Positions 6,517 through 8,064 of a stretch of 8,064 nt of DNA are shown here, piece after piece; position 1 is the first letter of the stretch; every line of letters begins with the position of its first letter. Source of the stretch: Acidobacteriota bacterium (GTDB lineage Bacteria; Acidobacteriota; Thermoanaerobaculia; Multivoradales; SZUA-115); contig QIHU01000469.1 of assembly GCA_003231035.1 (NCBI GenBank), forward strand, positions 1 to 8,064, given 5' to 3'. The notes under the pieces are model-generated. The model had not been told where the DNA came from. It ran no database searches and worked only from the letters and a program-made list of their open reading frames with translations. The position numbers and the translations under genes are program-made.

Positions 6517-6731
6517 TTTGGTGGAGTGTTTTTGTCGTCCTCGCGTCTCGCTTTGCTCGACTCTCGGTGGTGCTGTCCGGGATGGGCCACTGAGACCTCG
6601 CCGCTTCGCGTCTTGGGGTGGGCAGGGTGTTGAGCGTAGCGCGTGAGCCGGGCCGGCGAGCCTGCTGTTTCCGGGGTGCCCAGTCATCTCGGAGAACTGA
6701 CTTTGAGGAGTGGACAGTGCATCGCTGAATC
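6517..6731. other. Non-coding remainder between the inverted repeat and vapB
   Basis: Several ORFs are open here on both strands, but their translations are low-complexity and rich in Arg, Ser, Pro and Ala or Cys and Trp, without domain character, so I do not call a gene. The octamer GGCCACTG from the inner end of the right repeat arm (6491-6498) recurs at 6585-6592, which might mean the element extends further right. Nothing else was recognised. Confidence 0.5.
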
Positions 6732-6760
6732 TTGTCATCGTGATGCTCATCGAGTACGAT
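6732..6760 (+). promoter_or_regulatory. Predicted vapBC promoter placing transcription start at the vapB ATG
   Basis: TTGTCA (6732-6737, five of six matches) and TACGAT (6755-6760, four of six) are separated by exactly 17 bases. The expected start point, about seven bases past the -10, is base 6767, which is the A of the vapB ATG. No ribosome binding site precedes that ATG, so a leaderless message is likely. VapBC complexes commonly repress their own promoter, so autoregulation here is plausible. Confidence 0.5.
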
Positions 6761-6766
6761 TGGACC

Positions 6767-6994
6767 ATGCGTACGACCCTGACGATTGGCGACGACGTGT
6801 TGAGTGCAGCTCGCAGTTTGGCGGAGAACTCGGGCCAGACGGTTGGACAGGTGATCACCCAGCTCTCGCGTAGAGGATTGCGGCCGCGGGCTTCTCAGAT
6901 TGCGGAGTCGGCCGGTTTGCCGGTCTTCTCCGTGTCCTCGGAGGCGCCACCGATCACCCTTGAGACGGTGCGGCGGGCGCTGGACGACGGGTAG
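6767..6994 (+). CDS. vapB: Ribbon-helix-helix antitoxin, VapB family
   Basis: This 75-residue antitoxin partners the PIN toxin encoded immediately downstream. The N-terminal MRTTLTIGDDVLSAARSLAE gives the beta strand and first helix of a ribbon-helix-helix DNA-binding fold, and QTVGQVITQLSRRGLRPR the second helix. The tail (about 45-75, including LPVFSVSSEAPPITLETVRRALDD) is the expected toxin-binding segment. I chose ATG 6767 because family members begin MRTT; in-frame upstream starts (ATG 6743, GTG 6710) would add a poorly typical extension and lack ribosome binding sites. The predicted promoter ends right at this ATG. The stop TAG shares its G with the GTG start of vapC, giving tight translational coupling. 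Confidence 0.88.
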   Translation: MRTTLTIGDDVLSAARSLAENSGQTVGQVITQLSRRGLRPRASQIAESAGLPVFSVSSEAPPITLETVRRALDDG

Positions 6995-7437
6995 TGGTTT
7001 CGCTCCTCGACGTCAACGTGCTGGTGGCGCTCGCTTGGCCGAATCATGTACACCATGAAGTTGCGCGTGGTTGGTTTGAACGGCGCTCTTCGGACGGCTG
7101 GGCGACCTGCTCGATGACACAAGGAGGCTTCGTGCGAGTCTCTTCGAACCCCCGTGCGATCCTCGAGGCGAAGACTCCGAGGGAGACTCTGGCGTTGCTA
7201 GAGATCCTGACTCTGAGCCATGGCCACGAGTTCTGGGCGGACGATGTGGAAATCACCCACCCTGATTTGTTCAATCGCGATCAACTCGTGGGCTACCGCC
7301 AGGTGACCGATGGGCAGCTATTGGCGCTCGCCCTGCGCCACGACGGCCGCTTGGCGACGCTCGACTCGGCCATTCGGCGCCTGGTGCCGAGCGGATACCG
7401 AGGCGAAGAGCGGGTGCTTCTAGTCTCTGAAGGGTAG
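6994..7437 (+). CDS. vapC: PIN-domain toxin ribonuclease, VapC family
   Basis: This 147-residue VapC toxin is a metal-dependent RNase held inactive by VapB. PIN features are the N-terminal strand VSLLDVNVLVALAWPNHVHH with Asp6, the helix WATCSMTQGGFVRVSSNPRA, the segment VTDGQLLALALRHDGRLATLDSAI with Asp106 and Asp124, and a C-terminal strand VLLVSEG. The residue at the usual second acidic position (Glu in many TEL/TEN versions of this motif) is Gln43. Some subfamilies naturally carry TQ there, so this alone does not prove inactivity. The GTG start overlaps the vapB stop by one base, typical of vapBC operons. Cellular targets (tRNA or rRNA in known VapCs) cannot be read from the sequence. Confidence 0.92.
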   Translation: MVSLLDVNVLVALAWPNHVHHEVARGWFERRSSDGWATCSMTQGGFVRVSSNPRAILEAKTPRETLALLEILTLSHGHEFWADDVEITHPDLFNRDQLVGYRQVTDGQLLALALRHDGRLATLDSAIRRLVPSGYRGEERVLLVSEG

Positions 7438-7512
7438 CTAGCGTTCCCGGGCGGATGTCTGGCGATTCGGGTGTGGACGACTTTCGGATAGGCGGTCGCT
7501 TGGCCGCGCGAC

Positions 7513-7734
7513 CTAGCCTGATATTTGATAGATCGCTGGGCGATACCGCGGCGTGGGGATTGGCTTCCCGGTTTCTCGGGCCGCCGCCAACCAGGCCGAC
7601 TTCGCCTACTCAACCTCCGAAAGAGCCTGCCCTGGTGTCTCTCCAAAGGCAGCGCAGGCCTCAAGGTCCGGTATGTCGGCGATGTATCCGCCGTCCTCAT
7701 CGCTGTAGAAGATGTTGATGTGATAGTCGGTCAT
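7513..7734 (-). pseudogene. hicB: HicB-family antitoxin gene interrupted by an in-frame amber codon
   Basis: From ATG 7734 the minus strand reads MTDYHINIFYSDEDGGYIAD, then IPDLEACAAFGETPGQALSEVE, and meets TAG at 7608-7606 (codon 43). The same frame continues AKSAWLAAARETGKPIPTPR, then YRPAIYQISG, to a second TAG at 7515-7513. Together these 73 positions match a full short HicB-type (UPF0150) antitoxin: the DEDGGYIADIPDL strand-turn-strand, the TPxxAL helix, and the PRYRPAIYQ tail. The amber sits where family members carry a non-glycine helix residue just before AK, so a single change such as CAG or AAG to TAG explains it. The downstream half is still well conserved, so the lesion is recent, read through, or a sequence error. 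A GGAGGA ribosome binding site lies at 7746-7741. No classic hicA is adjacent. Confidence 0.8.
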
Positions 7735-7883
7735 CGGCTGTCCTCCAGGCTCAGATTGTATCGTTCGACCAGGCGCAGCAACTGGCGAATCTGGTAAGGC
7801 TTGGCCTGGCCCTTGATTTCTTGGAGGTTGGCCCGAAACCGAGGATCAGTCACATAGCTAGGCGCTAAGTTAGGACCAAGCAC
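7731..7883 (-). CDS. Unrecognised 50-codon ORF overlapping the hicB start
   Basis: A possible GTG-started reading frame encodes VLGPNLAPSYVTDPRFRANL, then QEIKGQAKPYQIRQLLRLVE, then RYNLSLEDSR. Its TGA overlaps the hicB ATG (ATGA), an arrangement typical of co-translated pairs, and the hicB ribosome binding site lies inside its last codons. The sequence is helix-rich and looks protein-like (PYQIRQLLRLVERYNL). It does not resemble HicA, and I recognise no family. No ribosome binding site precedes the GTG, and an in-frame stop lies two codons before it, so it could be the surviving end of a longer, degraded gene. Confidence 0.42.
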   Translation of the reverse strand: MLGPNLAPSYVTDPRFRANLQEIKGQAKPYQIRQLLRLVERYNLSLEDSR

Positions 7884-7914
7884 CGGCTACATTGCCAGAC
7901 TGCCGGTGAGCCGA

Positions 7915-8064
7915 TCAGGGCATCTGAACCTGGATAAGGTCCCCGACGCGTCTCGCCAGTCGTTGATCCAGTGTCAGCAGTGGCAGGCCGGTAAGCTGCG
8001 CGAGAGCGACGTACTCGGCGTCGTAAGTCTTGGCCCAGCCGAGAGCGATCGCGATCCGGCGCGC
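7915..8064 (-). CDS. PIN-domain (VapC-like) toxin, C-terminal fragment
   Basis: The last 49 codons of a minus-strand gene enter from the right edge and end at TGA 7917-7915. The segment WAKTYDAEYVALAQLTGLPLL, then TLDQRLARRV, is the conserved C-terminal part of PIN domains: an acidic residue before the ExxxLA-type helix (Asp15 of the fragment) and the final Asp (Asp33) after the LLTL strand, both metal-ligand positions. The N-terminal Asp and Glu and any antitoxin gene would lie beyond 8064. It is not a copy of the VapC at 6994-7437, whose sequence differs. It is the second PIN gene within about 1.1 kb. Confidence 0.85.
   Translation of the reverse strand, partial: ARRIAIALGWAKTYDAEYVALAQLTGLPLLTLDQRLARRVGDLIQVQMP

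Noticed and set aside
6313..6633. 106-codon plus-strand ORF in the same gap
   Set aside because: The start is inside the gap without a ribosome binding site, and the composition looks like translated GC-rich repeat DNA.
6217..6858. 213-codon minus-strand ORF across the pruA-vapB gap
   Set aside because: It overlaps the pruA 3' end and vapB 5' end, spans the inverted repeat, and encodes a low-complexity Arg/Ser/Pro/Ala-rich product with no domain features.

Overview
This is a GC-rich bacterial chromosome segment. Gene content fits Acidobacteriota or a similar Gram-negative phylum: two lipoproteins with lipobox signal peptides, a CXC bacilliredoxin, an ALDH4-type P5C dehydrogenase and VapBC pairs. 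That placement is an inference from gene style only. No rRNA, confident tRNA, CRISPR array or transposase was seen.

Left part (1-1134). The 5' end of a response-regulator gene runs off the left edge on the minus strand. Upstream of it, also on the minus strand, is a small lipoprotein built from seven repeats of about 18-19 residues beginning VNGS, probably a beta-solenoid. A 221-bp divergent intergenic region follows.

Middle (1135-6269, all plus strand). A large lipoprotein joins a long HEAT-repeat domain to a C-terminal cyclophilin-type prolyl isomerase. Next come a bacilliredoxin (CGC motif) and, six bases on, a 90-residue unrecognised protein that may be translationally coupled to it. A four-helix DUF423 membrane protein follows, and then pruA (L-glutamate gamma-semialdehyde dehydrogenase, proline catabolism). 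Just upstream of pruA lies an unusual array of seven direct 11-bp units, one helical turn each, followed by a hairpin with a T-run that contains a -10-like hexamer.

Right part (6270-8064) is accessory in character. A roughly 500-bp stretch after pruA has no convincing gene but contains a long nested inverted repeat (6321-6516, outer arms 26 bp and perfect), which looks like a structured or MITE-like element. A VapBC toxin-antitoxin pair follows, with an apparently leaderless vapB whose predicted transcription start coincides with its ATG. Facing it on the minus strand are a HicB-family antitoxin gene broken by an in-frame amber codon, a 50-codon ORF overlapping its start, and the C-terminus of a second PIN-domain toxin cut by the right edge.

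The most interesting items are the 11-bp phased repeats before pruA, the 196-bp inverted-repeat element, and the amber-interrupted hicB in the toxin-antitoxin cluster.
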